Assembly (NCBI GenBank): GCA_900755035.1
Contig: CAAEEZ010000002.1
Span: 1 to 64,000 of the forward strand
Source of the DNA: Clostridia bacterium
Lineage (GTDB): Bacteria; Bacillota; Clostridia; Christensenellales; CAAEEZ01
Direction of reading: 5' to 3'
DNA: 64,000 nt
Shown here: piece after piece, positions 27,226-36,058 of the stretch
Layout: every line of letters begins with the position of its first letter
Position numbering within the stretch: the first letter of the stretch is position 1
Position numbers and translations under genes: made by a program
Notes under the pieces: model-generated
What the model saw: only the letters and a program-made list of their open reading frames with translations
The model's database searches: none
What the model was told of the DNA's origin: nothing

Positions 27226-28086
27226 ATGGAAGAGAAAAATAAAGACGTTAATCTAGAAGTTAATAATAGTGATAAAAAAGCTAATAATATAACTGAAAGT
27301 TCGATTAGTAAGCAAAAACACGTAGTTGAAATGCCTGATAACGGCAAAAGAATAGATATAGAAAAAGACTGCTATTTTGGACCTAAAAACAAATTTAGCG
27401 CATTTTGGGTTAAACTTTTATATAAAATCGTATTAGGCATACTATACGTTTACTGCAAAGCATTTATGGGCTTAAAGGTTGTTGGGCGAGAAAATTTTAA
27501 GCAAGTAAGCAAAAATGAAAAGGGCTTAATATCGGTCAGTAACCATATGCACGTAATGGATACACCGCTTACGGCAATTTCTTTAAGGCCGTATTTTATG
27601 CAGTTCACCTCTATCGAATCCAATTTTGCAATACCCGTTGCAGGCAATATCCTTAGTTTTTTTGGTACTATTCCAATGCCTAGCGACGCTACTAAAATGA
27701 GATACGTGTTTGCTTTTATAAGCAAGGCTCTTAGCGAAGGCAAAAGGATACATTTTTTCCCAGAGGGAGTGCTACTACCATACGACACCAACGTAAGGAC
27801 CTTTAACAAGGGGGCGTTTATGCTTGCTGAAAAAGCCGATTGCCCGATAGTGCCTGTCGTATTTACTCAAAGAAAGGCAAAAGGGGTATTTAAGTACCTA
27901 AAAAAATATAGATGCAGTTTTACCGCTCATATTTTGCCTGCCCAATACGCAAACAAGGAATTGCCTAAAAGAGAGGCGGTACGGGAGTTGTCGGATAGAG
28001 TAAAAAATATGATGGCAGAAACGATAGAAAAGTACGACGAAAAGGTTGTTCAAATAGATTATTCCGAATTTGAAAACCAAATTTAA
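27226..28086 (+). CDS. plsC: 1-acyl-sn-glycerol-3-phosphate acyltransferase family
   Basis: A 286-residue PlsC-type acyltransferase. The HX4D catalytic motif is SNHMHVMDT, motif III is HFFPEGVLLP, and VPVVFTQR follows. A hydrophobic stretch (VKLLYKIVLGILYVYCKAF) just upstream of the catalytic domain probably anchors it to the membrane. The first 55 residues are a polar, charged extension not typical of the family. It makes phosphatidic acid or a related lipid. It is transcribed from a perfect consensus promoter divergent from the glycosyltransferase. Confidence 0.9.
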   Translation: MEEKNKDVNLEVNNSDKKANNITESSISKQKHVVEMPDNGKRIDIEKDCYFGPKNKFSAFWVKLLYKIVLGILYVYCKAFMGLKVVGRENFKQVSKNEKGLISVSNHMHVMDTPLTAISLRPYFMQFTSIESNFAIPVAGNILSFFGTIPMPSDATKMRYVFAFISKALSEGKRIHFFPEGVLLPYDTNVRTFNKGAFMLAEKADCPIVPVVFTQRKAKGVFKYLKKYRCSFTAHILPAQYANKELPKREAVRELSDRVKNMMAETIEKYDEKVVQIDYSEFENQI

Positions 28087-28107
28087 CGCCTATTTTTAGG
28101 CGTTTTT
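28085..28107 (+). terminator. Terminator after plsC
   Basis: AACGCCTA, TTTT loop, TAGGCGTT, then T-run. The arm starts at the stop codon. Confidence 0.92.
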
Positions 28108-28212
28108 ATTTTATAATTTTATAAAGTGTTGCAAATGACTTTTGTATATGATATATTTATAAATAGCAATATTGTTTATATGTACTTAATATAGATTTTA
28201 GGGAGATTATTT

Positions 28213-30291
28213 ATGGAGTATAAAACATTGTTTTCGCCTATGAAAATAGGTAACGTTGAAATAAAAAATAGAATCGTTATGTCGCCAATGGAGATGGGCT
28301 TTGGCCAAATGGACGGAACGCCTACGGATATGCTTATTGAATATTATGAGGAGAGAGCAAAGGGTGGAGTAGGTCTTATGATTCCCGGTATTACTAGGGT
28401 GAATGATTTTTCGGGCGCTTCAACTTTTTGCCAACTTTCAGTATCGAGAGATTCTAATATAAAGCCGTTAAAAGAGTTTATAGATAGAATACATCAATAC
28501 GGTACGAAAGTTTTTATTCAACTACATCACCCAGGTAGACAAAACGTAGATTTATTAGTTGGTACGGTAAAACTGAGCGTATTTTGTAATAAGTTTATTC
28601 CAAAGTATCCGTCGCTACTAAAAAAAGTAGTACCACTTGGCGTAAAAATGATGGAAAAGGACCTAGTGCTTAGCGACGTTGCTCCGTCTAAGTGTGAAAG
28701 AAGTTATATTGCTAACGCTAAGGTGCGCGGTCTAACTAAGTGTGGCGTAAAAAGACTGATAAAACAATTTATAGACGGCGCTGAAAGGTGCAAAAAGGCA
28801 GGCGCAGACGGTGTGGAATTACACGGAGCGCACGGCTATCTAATACAACAATTTTTAAGCCCAAATACAAACCATAGGCAAGACGAGTATGGTGGTAGTT
28901 TAGAAAATCGTATGAGATTTTTGCTAGAAATAATTAGGGGCATAAGAGAAAGGTGCGGAAAAGATTTCCCTATTATCGTGCGTATATCGGTGGACGAGTG
29001 CTACGATAAAATCGGCAAAGAAGGCAAGGGATACGGACTAGACGAAGGCGTTGAAATGTGCAAAATCCTAGACAAAGAGGGGGTTGACGCTATCGACGTA
29101 AGTAGCGCTTGTTACGATACTATAAACTATTGGTTAGAGCCCGTTACTTTCGACCTTGGTTGGAGAAAGTATATGGCGGAGGCAGTTAAAAAAGTGGTTA
29201 GCGTGCCTGTACTTGCCGCAAACCTAATTAGAACGCCCGAGCAAGCTGAACAACAACTGCAAGAAGGCGTACAAGATTTTATTTCGCTTGGTAGACCGCT
29301 ACTTGCAGACCCTTATTGGGCAAAGAAAGCAGAAGAAGGTAGATCCGAGGACATTAAAAGGTGTATTTGCTGTTTGAATTGTTTTGAAACTATGGAGAAA
29401 AACGCCTACGTTTTAGGACACGGCGAGTGCGCTATTAACCCCGTACTTGGTAGAGAAAAGGCAAATAACGAATTACCAAGCGATGGTAACGGCCGTTTAG
29501 TTACGGTAATAGGCGCAGGTCCTAGCGGACTGACTGCTGCTGAAACCTTGCTTAGAAGGGGATTTAAGGTAGTCGTTATAGAAAAGGCTAGCGAAGTTGG
29601 TGGACAATTACGCCTTGCTGAAAAACCACCTAAGAAAGATAAAATTGCTTGGTGCTATGAGGATCTTAAAACTAGCGTAATTAAACTTGGCGGAGAAATA
29701 AGGCTAAACACTACCGCAACTATTGAAATGATAGACGATATGAAGCCTTACGCAGTAATAGTTGCAACGGGTGGAGTTCCCGTAGTTCCTAGAAGCATAG
29801 AGGGAACGGACGGCAAAAACGTAGTAACCGTTACGCCTGTTCTTGACGGCACTGTAAAGTTTGAAGGAAAGAGAATTGCCGTAATAGGTAGTGGTATGAC
29901 GGGGCTTGAAACGGCGCATTTACTTGCCGAGCAAGGTAACGCCGTTACTATCGTAGAGATGGCTAGCACGGTTGCCCCTGGCGTATGGTGTCAGCACGTG
30001 GACGATATTATGCCAAAATTAAAGGCTAAAAACGTAGAAATATACGTAGGACACAAACTAAATAGAATAACCGACGAATATATCGAGATAGAAGAAGTAA
30101 ATACTGCTAAATTATTTAGAATAGACGTGGACGAAGTAGTGTTATCAATAGGCGTTCGCCCTGTAAACGACCTATACGACAAACTAAAAGAAACGCACAA
30201 CAACGTATACGCAGTAGGCGACGCAACTAGTATAGGAAGAATTGCTAACGCAACTAAAACCGCTTACGACACGGCAATTAAATTGGTATAA
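28213..30291 (+). CDS. NADH:flavin oxidoreductase (FMN/4Fe-4S/FAD type)
   Basis: A 692-residue enzyme of the 2,4-dienoyl-CoA reductase / 2-enoate reductase type. Residues 1-375 form an old-yellow-enzyme TIM barrel (PMEMGFGQ, GADGVELHGAHGYLIQQFLSP, SLGRPLLADP). A cysteine cluster (KRCICCLNCFE and later GHGEC) suits a 4Fe-4S centre. Two Rossmann motifs follow: VIGAGPSGLTAAE for FAD and IAVIGSGMTGLETA for NAD(P). It should reduce an activated C=C bond. Gut bile-acid enzymes such as BaiCD share this layout, but no bai neighbours are present, so the substrate is open. Confidence 0.88.
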   Translation: MEYKTLFSPMKIGNVEIKNRIVMSPMEMGFGQMDGTPTDMLIEYYEERAKGGVGLMIPGITRVNDFSGASTFCQLSVSRDSNIKPLKEFIDRIHQYGTKVFIQLHHPGRQNVDLLVGTVKLSVFCNKFIPKYPSLLKKVVPLGVKMMEKDLVLSDVAPSKCERSYIANAKVRGLTKCGVKRLIKQFIDGAERCKKAGADGVELHGAHGYLIQQFLSPNTNHRQDEYGGSLENRMRFLLEIIRGIRERCGKDFPIIVRISVDECYDKIGKEGKGYGLDEGVEMCKILDKEGVDAIDVSSACYDTINYWLEPVTFDLGWRKYMAEAVKKVVSVPVLAANLIRTPEQAEQQLQEGVQDFISLGRPLLADPYWAKKAEEGRSEDIKRCICCLNCFETMEKNAYVLGHGECAINPVLGREKANNELPSDGNGRLVTVIGAGPSGLTAAETLLRRGFKVVVIEKASEVGGQLRLAEKPPKKDKIAWCYEDLKTSVIKLGGEIRLNTTATIEMIDDMKPYAVIVATGGVPVVPRSIEGTDGKNVVTVTPVLDGTVKFEGKRIAVIGSGMTGLETAHLLAEQGNAVTIVEMASTVAPGVWCQHVDDIMPKLKAKNVEIYVGHKLNRITDEYIEIEEVNTAKLFRIDVDEVVLSIGVRPVNDLYDKLKETHNNVYAVGDATSIGRIANATKTAYDTAIKLV

Positions 30292-30292
30292 T

Positions 30293-30886
30293 ATGGACGA
30301 GAAAATAAAGGAAAGATTTAGAGAAGTATATTTTGAAAATATTAAAAGAGAAGGCGCTGAAAAATTGTACGAATATCTTGAAAGTACGGACTTTTTCGTT
30401 GCGCCGTCCTCTTCACGTTTTCATTCGGCGTATCAAGGCGGGCTAGTTGCCCATAGTCTAAACGTGTACGATAGGTTGTTAAAGTTGATAAAGGCAGATT
30501 ACGGCGAAGAGTACGAAAGGGTGTATTCTAACGAAACTATCGCAATATGCGCGCTTTTACACGACCTATGCAAAATAGATTACTACGAAGTAAGTTATCG
30601 CAACGTTAAAAACGAGTTTGGCGAGTGGGTAAAGCAACCGTATTATTCGGTGAACGACAAAATGCCTTATGGACACGGCGAAAAGTCGGTGTACATTATA
30701 AACGGCTTTTTGCGTTTAACAAGGGAAGAGGCTATGGCAATAAATTGGCATATGGGCGGATACGACCTAAGAGTTAAGGGTGGCAGTTACAGTCAAGGCG
30801 AGGCTTACAATAAATATCCGATATGCGTATATTTGCAAGTTGCCGATATGATGGCAAGTTATCTTGACGAGCAAGAAGAAAAATAA
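30293..30886 (+). CDS. HD-domain phosphohydrolase, YhaM-like
   Basis: About 197 residues from ATG 30293, two bases after the preceding stop; a longer frame starting inside the reductase gene is not favoured. The HD-superfamily metal ligands appear in HSAYQGGLVAHSLNVYDR, ALLHDLCKIDYYE, GHGEKSVYII and INWHMGGYD. The pattern resembles the catalytic half of the 3'-5' exonuclease YhaM, but the N-terminal OB domain is missing. It may act on nucleotides or RNA; coupling to the reductase may be only transcriptional. Confidence 0.82.
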   Translation: MDEKIKERFREVYFENIKREGAEKLYEYLESTDFFVAPSSSRFHSAYQGGLVAHSLNVYDRLLKLIKADYGEEYERVYSNETIAICALLHDLCKIDYYEVSYRNVKNEFGEWVKQPYYSVNDKMPYGHGEKSVYIINGFLRLTREEAMAINWHMGGYDLRVKGGSYSQGEAYNKYPICVYLQVADMMASYLDEQEEK

Positions 30887-30909
30887 TTCTATAAAAAACT
30901 AAAAAATTG

Positions 30910-30938
30910 TTGCCAAAATTAAAAACAGGTAGTACAAT
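30910..30938 (+). promoter_or_regulatory. Promoter of the T-box/trpB unit
   Basis: TTGCCA (30910-30915), 17 bp, TACAAT (30933-30938), placing the RNA start near 30945. Confidence 0.7.
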
Positions 30939-30954
30939 TTAAGTAATTTAATAC

Positions 30955-31175
30955 AAACCGACGATTCGAGGGTAGTACCTTTTAGGAAGGTTAGTTCAGA
31001 GAGCCACGTATGGTGTGATGTGGTATTAACTGTAAAGGGGAATGGGCTTGATAGGGCAAGGATGAATTATAGTAGTTCTTGACGGTTTTCCACCGTTATA
31101 GGAAAGAGTATGTTGGTACTTAAAATTTATGTTAGCAGTTTAACGATATTTGGGTATCCGAATATCGTTTTTTTA
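30955..31175 (+). promoter_or_regulatory. Tryptophan T-box riboswitch
   Basis: Stem I has the AGTA motif (GGTAGTACC), the TTCAGAGAG block and the GGTGTGA distal-loop motif inside a CCAC/GTGG stem. The pairing CCTTTTA/TAAAGGG places GAA-TGG in the specifier loop, so the specifier codon is TGG (31043-31045, Trp). A stem III hairpin ACGGT/ACCGT is followed by the T-box core TTGGTAC, with TGGT at 31114-31117 to pair the tRNA acceptor end. The terminator is AACGATATT/AATATCGTT (31142-31150 with 31161-31169) plus T-run. Uncharged tRNA-Trp should raise trpB expression. Confidence 0.9.
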
Positions 31176-31222
31176 TTAACTTAAACTTTAAGTAAAAAAT
31201 TATTTAGAGGAGAGTAGTAAAA

Positions 31223-32461
31223 ATGAAACAAAACGGAATTGATTATGAAACTTATTTGAAAAATTATCCCGACAAAAACGGGTTTTTTGGTAAATTCGGC
31301 GGACAATACATAAGCCCTGAATTAGAGCCTGCTTTTAAGGAAATTACCGAGGCGTATTTAACTATTTGCAAATCGGCAAAATTTATAAGCGAACTTAGAA
31401 GAATTAGAAGAGAGTTTCAAGGTAGACCTACCCCCGTGTACCATTGCGAAAGACTATCGCAAATTACGGGTAGCAAAACGCAAATTTACCTTAAAAGAGA
31501 GGACTTAAACCACACGGGCGCTCACAAACTAAATCACTGTATGGGCGAAGGTTTGCTTGCTAAGTATATGGGCAAGAAAAAACTAATTGCCGAAACGGGC
31601 GCAGGTCAGCACGGTGTTGCGCTAGCGACTGCCGCTGCATATTTTGGACTAGAATGCGACATTTATATGGGCGAAGTGGATATTGCAAAGCAAGCGCCAA
31701 ACGTGGCTAGAATGAAGATTTTAGGTGCAAGAGTTATCCCCGTTACGCACGGACTAAAAACCTTGAAAGAGGCTGTTGATGCTGCTTTTGAAGCGTATAT
31801 GAACGAATACAACGATAGTATTTATTGCATAGGCTCGGCGTTAGGTCCACATCCGTTTCCAATGATGGTAAGGGACTTCCAAATGGTAGTTGGCGAAGAG
31901 GCTAGGGAGCAATTTAAGGAAATGACGGGAGAACTTCCCGACGCAGTATGCGCTTGCGTAGGTGGTGGAAGTAACTCGGCAGGTATGTTCGTACCGTTTC
32001 TAAATACCCCCGTTCAAATTTACGGTGTAGAACCGTTAGGTAGGGGCTCGGGAGTTGGCGACCACGCAGCTAGTATGGCATACGGCAAACCAGGTATTAT
32101 GCACGGATTTAATAGTATGATGCTACAAAACCAAAAGGACGGCGAGCCAGACCCCGTATATTCTATTGCAAGTGGTCTTGATTATCCGTCGGTTGGCCCT
32201 GAACACGCATTTTTGCACGACGTAGGCAGAATTAACTACGTAACGGCAAGCGATAAGGAGGCCGTTGAGGCGTTCTTCAAACTAAGCAGATACGAGGGAA
32301 TTATCCCTGCGTTAGAGAGTTCACACGCTGTTGCCTACGCTATGAAACTAGCAAAAGAAATGGGCACGGGTTCTATACTAGTTAATTTGTCGGGTAGAGG
32401 CGACAAGGACGTTGATTACGTTATCGAGAATTACGGACTAGGTGAGGAATACGTGAAATGA
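31223..32461 (+). CDS. trpB: Tryptophan synthase beta chain, stand-alone
   Basis: A 412-residue PLP enzyme of the TrpB family. The PLP lysine lies in KREDLNHTGAHKLNH, followed by ETGAGQHGVALATAAA, the phosphate-binding GGGSNSAG and PALESSHA; it ends with LSGRGDKD. It condenses indole and serine to tryptophan. No trpA or other trp gene is adjacent, so it may work on imported or salvaged indole, or with a TrpA encoded elsewhere. The T-box with a Trp specifier supports the tryptophan role. AGGAG precedes the ATG. Confidence 0.95.
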   Translation: MKQNGIDYETYLKNYPDKNGFFGKFGGQYISPELEPAFKEITEAYLTICKSAKFISELRRIRREFQGRPTPVYHCERLSQITGSKTQIYLKREDLNHTGAHKLNHCMGEGLLAKYMGKKKLIAETGAGQHGVALATAAAYFGLECDIYMGEVDIAKQAPNVARMKILGARVIPVTHGLKTLKEAVDAAFEAYMNEYNDSIYCIGSALGPHPFPMMVRDFQMVVGEEAREQFKEMTGELPDAVCACVGGGSNSAGMFVPFLNTPVQIYGVEPLGRGSGVGDHAASMAYGKPGIMHGFNSMMLQNQKDGEPDPVYSIASGLDYPSVGPEHAFLHDVGRINYVTASDKEAVEAFFKLSRYEGIIPALESSHAVAYAMKLAKEMGTGSILVNLSGRGDKDVDYVIENYGLGEEYVK

Positions 32462-32655
32462 GCGACCTAATTAGCGAAATAAACCGACTATACAAAAAAT
32501 CTAAGGAAGAAGGACTAACTGACGAAGAAAAGACGTTACAAGAAAAATTGCGTAACGAATATAGACAAAACGTAAGAAACAATTTTGTTGGTCAATTAGA
32601 CAACGTTTATATCGTGGACGAAAAGGGAAATCAAACTAAATTAACCAAAAAGTAA
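32458..32655 (+). CDS. DUF896 (YnzC-like) small protein
   Basis: A 65-residue protein matching the DUF896/UPF0291 family: an N-terminal helical hairpin (ISEINRLYKKSKEEGLTDEE) followed by LRNEYRQNVRNNF and a short polar tail. The family is a small Firmicutes group (YnzC) whose biochemical role is not settled. The ATG overlaps the trpB stop by four bases, so it is translated with trpB and falls under the T-box. Confidence 0.9.
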   Translation: MSDLISEINRLYKKSKEEGLTDEEKTLQEKLRNEYRQNVRNNFVGQLDNVYIVDEKGNQTKLTKK

Positions 32656-32660
32656 AAGAT

Positions 32661-32685
32661 AGGCTCTAATATAAAGAGCCTTTTT
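32661..32685 (+). terminator. Terminator of the trpB operon
   Basis: AGGCTCT (32661-32667) / AGAGCCT (32675-32681), then five T. Confidence 0.92.
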
Positions 32686-32808
32686 ACGTATAATATTGTA
32701 TAACGATATTACGCTAGATATTAAGTAAAAACTACGCTTTTGGCAAAATATTTAAGGCAAAATCACTTTATCGCCGTAAATCAAAAAAGTGTAAAATATA
32801 ATTTATTG

Positions 32809-32837
32809 TTGACTACTAAGCCGTTAGCGTATATAAT
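32809..32837 (+). promoter_or_regulatory. degV gene promoter
   Basis: TTGACT (32809-32814), 17 bp, TATAAT (32832-32837). Confidence 0.78.
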
Positions 32838-32857
32838 GTTATGCAGGGGATAGATAT

Positions 32858-33805
32858 ATGACGGACTTTATTATTAGCACGGACGCATGTGCAAACGTAC
32901 CAAATTTTATAAAAGAAAAATACGACGTACCGGTAGTACCTATGCCGTTTTCTCTAAACGAACCTATTGGAGAAAAGGACGCTTTACTACTAGGTATCGT
33001 TAAAAAGACGGAATACAAACGCTTCGATTACCGTTCGGATAACTGCGGTATGACTATGAGCGAGTTTTACGATAAATTGCAAAACGGAGCAATTCCACTA
33101 ACTAGCCAAGCAAACGCTCACGATACGGCTGAATTTTTAGAGCCGTACTTAAAGGAAGGCAAGGACGTACTTCATATCAGTTTTTCGTCGGGTATGAGTG
33201 GTACTTATAACTCGGCGTGCATTGCTAAAAAGGAATTACAAGAAAAATATCCTGATAGGAAGATTATCGTTGTGGATTCGCTAAGTGGAGCAGGTGGTCA
33301 AGGTTTAATGCTTATTGATGCCTTCAAACAAAAGGAACAAGGCAAAAGCATAGAAGAAACTGCTAAGTATTTAGAGGAAGAAAAACTAAGATATCACCAT
33401 TACTTTACCGTTGGCGATATTAAATTTATTGCAAGAAGTGGTAGAATCAGTTCTTTCCAAGAGATAATAGGTACATTGCTAGGTATTACCATTATTTTGG
33501 GTATAGACTCCGAAGGCAAGGTATATCCTGCTGCAAAAGTAAGGGGTAAGAAAAAAGTCGCTAGGAAAATGCTAGAACTTTTCGAGGATAATAAGGGCGG
33601 ACAAGACAACTCCACCATTATTATGAGCCACGGCAACTGCCTTGACGAGATAAAGGAACTTGGAGAGGAACTACAAGCCGAAAATAGCGAAGTTAAAAAT
33701 ATTGATTACGACTACGTAAATATGCTAGTAGGCTCTAACTCTGGTCCTGGATCGCTTGCATTGTTCTTCAAAGGCGAAAAAAGGACTTTCGTGCAAAACA
33801 AATAA
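32858..33805 (+). CDS. DegV family fatty-acid-binding protein
   Basis: A 315-residue DegV-fold protein. Family marks are the N-terminal STDACANVP, SQANAHDTAEF, ISFSSGMSGTYNSA with the lipid-contacting residues, and GGQGLMLIDA. In many Firmicutes the FakB type of this family presents fatty acids to the FakA kinase; no fakA is adjacent, so that role is inference. It is monocistronic with its own promoter and terminator. GGGGA lies before the ATG. Confidence 0.9.
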   Translation: MTDFIISTDACANVPNFIKEKYDVPVVPMPFSLNEPIGEKDALLLGIVKKTEYKRFDYRSDNCGMTMSEFYDKLQNGAIPLTSQANAHDTAEFLEPYLKEGKDVLHISFSSGMSGTYNSACIAKKELQEKYPDRKIIVVDSLSGAGGQGLMLIDAFKQKEQGKSIEETAKYLEEEKLRYHHYFTVGDIKFIARSGRISSFQEIIGTLLGITIILGIDSEGKVYPAAKVRGKKKVARKMLELFEDNKGGQDNSTIIMSHGNCLDEIKELGEELQAENSEVKNIDYDYVNMLVGSNSGPGSLALFFKGEKRTFVQNK

Positions 33806-33823
33806 CTTTTAATAAAACGCATT

Positions 33824-33847
33824 AACCGACCTCGTGGTCGGTTTTTT
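33824..33847 (+). terminator. Terminator after degV gene
   Basis: AACCGAC, CTCGTG loop, GTCGGTT, then T-run. Confidence 0.93.
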
Positions 33848-33971
33848 GTTGCAATAATTTGAAAAGGGAAAAAGTTAATGAACGAGCAGTAGAAACGGCT
33901 AAATAAGGAGTGTATAAGGCTAAACCTATAATTGAAATATTATCAATATTTTTTAAGCGCTTTCATTATTC

Positions 33972-34000
33972 TTGACTTTTAATAACTTTATTTATATAAT
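33972..34000 (+). promoter_or_regulatory. Strong promoter of a small RNA
   Basis: TTGACT (33972-33977), exactly 17 bp, TATAAT (33995-34000). No start codon with a ribosome site follows; a folded RNA begins seven bases downstream. Confidence 0.85.
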
Positions 34001-34007
34001 TGCTTCT

Positions 34008-34097
34008 AGAAAGTGTTTGGCTCGGTATCGCATATTTGCTTTGACCTAGTAGCCCCCACGGAAAGAGGCTTCATTGCTCGTGGCACTTTCTTTTTTT
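34008..34097 (+). ncRNA. 90-nt small RNA, class not recognised
   Basis: The predicted transcript opens with AGAAAGTG (34008-34015) and closes with CACTTTCT (34084-34091) followed by seven T, so one long-range stem joins both ends and doubles as terminator. Inside is a hairpin GGT-GCA/TGC-ACC (about 34024-34046). After it come two crossing stems, AGCC/GGCT and CCACG/CGTGG, which would form an H-type pseudoknot. No open frame is present. It lacks the conserved loop of SRP RNA and is too short for 6S or tmRNA. An independent, highly expressed structural or regulatory RNA is likely. Confidence 0.75.
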
Positions 34098-34480
34098 GTG
34101 CAAAAAACAATTTTACCTATTTTTTATATCTATGATTTTGATATGTATCCTTAAAATATAAATTATATTATATATAAACACAAAGTAGCAAGTAACCGAA
34201 TTTTACTTAGCAATATATAATCGTTACGTAAGCGGAAGTTTATAATACTTTAAGCGACCCTATTAAATTAAAAAACTAATAGGCTTAGAAAAAGGTAGCA
34301 AATAAACGAAAAATATTCTAATTGTTTAATAATTTTTAATAAATAATCCTTAAAGTAAAAGCAAAATGTATATTATAAATGCATAAACGGCATTTTTGCA
34401 TAAAATATTGAATATTTTGCATAAAACATAGCAATTATAAAAAAATATTAAAATTTATACAAAATTTATACACAAAATCG
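34098..34480. other. AT-rich intergenic region, no gene seen
   Basis: About 380 bp of very AT-rich DNA between the small RNA and the amino-acid importer promoter. No frame with a ribosome site, and no hairpin of note. Confidence 0.6.
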
Positions 34481-34509
34481 TTGACATATATAAAAAGTGG
34501 TGGTAAATT
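34481..34509 (+). promoter_or_regulatory. Promoter of the amino-acid ABC operon
   Basis: TTGACA (34481-34486), 17 bp, TAAATT (34504-34509). Confidence 0.8.
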
Positions 34510-34549
34510 ATTAACATAAAGAAACAAAAAATATTTGGAGATATTAAAA

Positions 34550-35377
34550 ATGAAAAAGTTTATGAAAAAATTTGGTTTATTATTAACCGTAGTAGCAATC
34601 GCAACTACTAGCGTACTTGCATTAACTGCTTGTAACAACGACACCGCTACCGGTAACAAGTTAGTTATTGCTACCGAAGCAAAGTTTGATCCATTTGAAT
34701 ACATAGATAAAAATGGCAATTACACAGGCTTTGATATAGAACTAATCGATCTATTAGCAAAGAAAATGGGATACGACGGAGTGGTAATTAAAGATATGGA
34801 ATTTGATGCAGTACTTGGTGCAGTATCTAGCGGAAATGCAGATGCAGCAATAGCAGGATTAACTATCAATGCAACTAGAAAGAAAGCAGTTGATTTTACA
34901 GATGCTTATTATGATGATTCTGCTCAATGGATATTAACTAAGGCTGATGATACTGTATTTACGGGTACTACCAAAGAAGAACTAGACGCTCAACTTGTTG
35001 GTAAAACAATAGGCGTTGCAAAGGGACAAACGGGCTACTATTACGTTACCGGTGCAAAAGACGGAGATTGGGATTTCCCTGGAATTAAAGATGCAGACGT
35101 TAAAGAATATCAAGATATTCCATCAGCGGTTCTAGCGTTAAAAAACAATATCGTAGAGTGTGTACTTGCAGATAATGCAGTAGCAGAAGAGATAGTAGCT
35201 AAACACTCTGATATCAAAGCAATTAAAGTAGCTCTTACCGTAGAAGCATATGGTATTGCTGTAAAAAAAGGTAATACTGAATTGGCTAATAAATTTAACG
35301 TAGCATTAAAAGAAGCAAAAGCAGATGGTTCTTATGATAAATTGTATGCAGAATATTTTGATAATAAGGGAGCATAA
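34550..35377 (+). CDS. Amino-acid ABC transporter substrate-binding lipoprotein
   Basis: About 275 residues from ATG 34550, nine bases after TTGGAG; an upstream in-frame TTG coincides with that ribosome site and is unlikely. It has a lipoprotein signal peptide with a basic start, a hydrophobic core and the lipobox LTAC, so Cys28 is acylated. The mature part is a family-3 solute-binding protein (FDPFEYIDKNGNYTGFDIEL, GLTINATRKKAVDFTDAYY). It captures a polar amino acid outside the membrane. The exact ligand is not readable. It begins a three-gene importer operon. Confidence 0.93.
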   Translation: MKKFMKKFGLLLTVVAIATTSVLALTACNNDTATGNKLVIATEAKFDPFEYIDKNGNYTGFDIELIDLLAKKMGYDGVVIKDMEFDAVLGAVSSGNADAAIAGLTINATRKKAVDFTDAYYDDSAQWILTKADDTVFTGTTKEELDAQLVGKTIGVAKGQTGYYYVTGAKDGDWDFPGIKDADVKEYQDIPSAVLALKNNIVECVLADNAVAEEIVAKHSDIKAIKVALTVEAYGIAVKKGNTELANKFNVALKEAKADGSYDKLYAEYFDNKGA

Positions 35378-36058
35378 ATGAATTTTTTTGACAAAGTAGG
35401 AATTATGTTCCAAGACTATGGTAATCTAATTTTAACAGGGTTTCAAAACACCCTGTTAATTGCCGTTTGTGCAACTTTAATAGGTATAGTTATAGGAACG
35501 ATTATTGCGGCTATAAAAATAGTACCGCAAAACAATTTTTTAGTAAAGATATTAAGTAAAATTGCCGACTTATACGTAGTGGTATTTAGAGGAACGCCAA
35601 TAGTAGTACAATTATTGATAATGTACTTTGTAGTTATTACGAATAATTTGCCAGAAATAGTTACGGCTATAATTACTTTTGGATTAAATAGTGGTGCGTA
35701 CGTATCGGAAAATATGCGTAGTGGAATTTTAGCCGTTGATAAAGGGCAAATGGAAGCGGCACGTTCGCTTGGTATGGGGTATGGCACTGCTATGTTTAAG
35801 GTTGTATTGCCACAAGCAATTAAACACGCAATACCAAATTTGGGTAACGAATTTATAGCATTATTAAAAGAAACGTCAGTAGCAGGCTTTATTACCGTAA
35901 GAGATTTAACAAAAGTAATACAAGGTATAATTGCTTCAACGTACTACGTTGTAGTTCCGTATATAGTTTTAGCTGCAATTTATTTGGTACTAGTATTATT
36001 CTTTACGGGAATATTAAGATTGATAGAAAGGAGGCTTAGAAAAGGTGAAAGCAGATAA
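35378..36058 (+). CDS. Amino-acid ABC transporter permease
   Basis: A 226-residue permease of the polar amino-acid (HisMQ/GlnP) type with about five membrane helices. RGTPIVVQLLI and the EAA-like cytoplasmic loop MEAARSLGMGYGTAMFKVVLPQA (in shortened reading EAARSLGMG) contact the ATPase. It starts on the base after the substrate-binding gene stop, so the two are tightly coupled. It ends overlapping the ATPase start by 14 bases. Confidence 0.94.
   Translation: MNFFDKVGIMFQDYGNLILTGFQNTLLIAVCATLIGIVIGTIIAAIKIVPQNNFLVKILSKIADLYVVVFRGTPIVVQLLIMYFVVITNNLPEIVTAIITFGLNSGAYVSENMRSGILAVDKGQMEAARSLGMGYGTAMFKVVLPQAIKHAIPNLGNEFIALLKETSVAGFITVRDLTKVIQGIIASTYYVVVPYIVLAAIYLVLVLFFTGILRLIERRLRKGESR

Noticed and set aside
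28213..30291. Bile-acid dehydroxylation (bai) gene
   Set aside because: The domain layout fits, but many enoate and dienoyl reductases share it and no other bai gene is nearby.
34008..34097. SRP (4.5S) or 6S RNA
   Set aside because: The universally conserved SRP loop with its GGAA tetraloop context is absent, and the length is far below 6S RNA.
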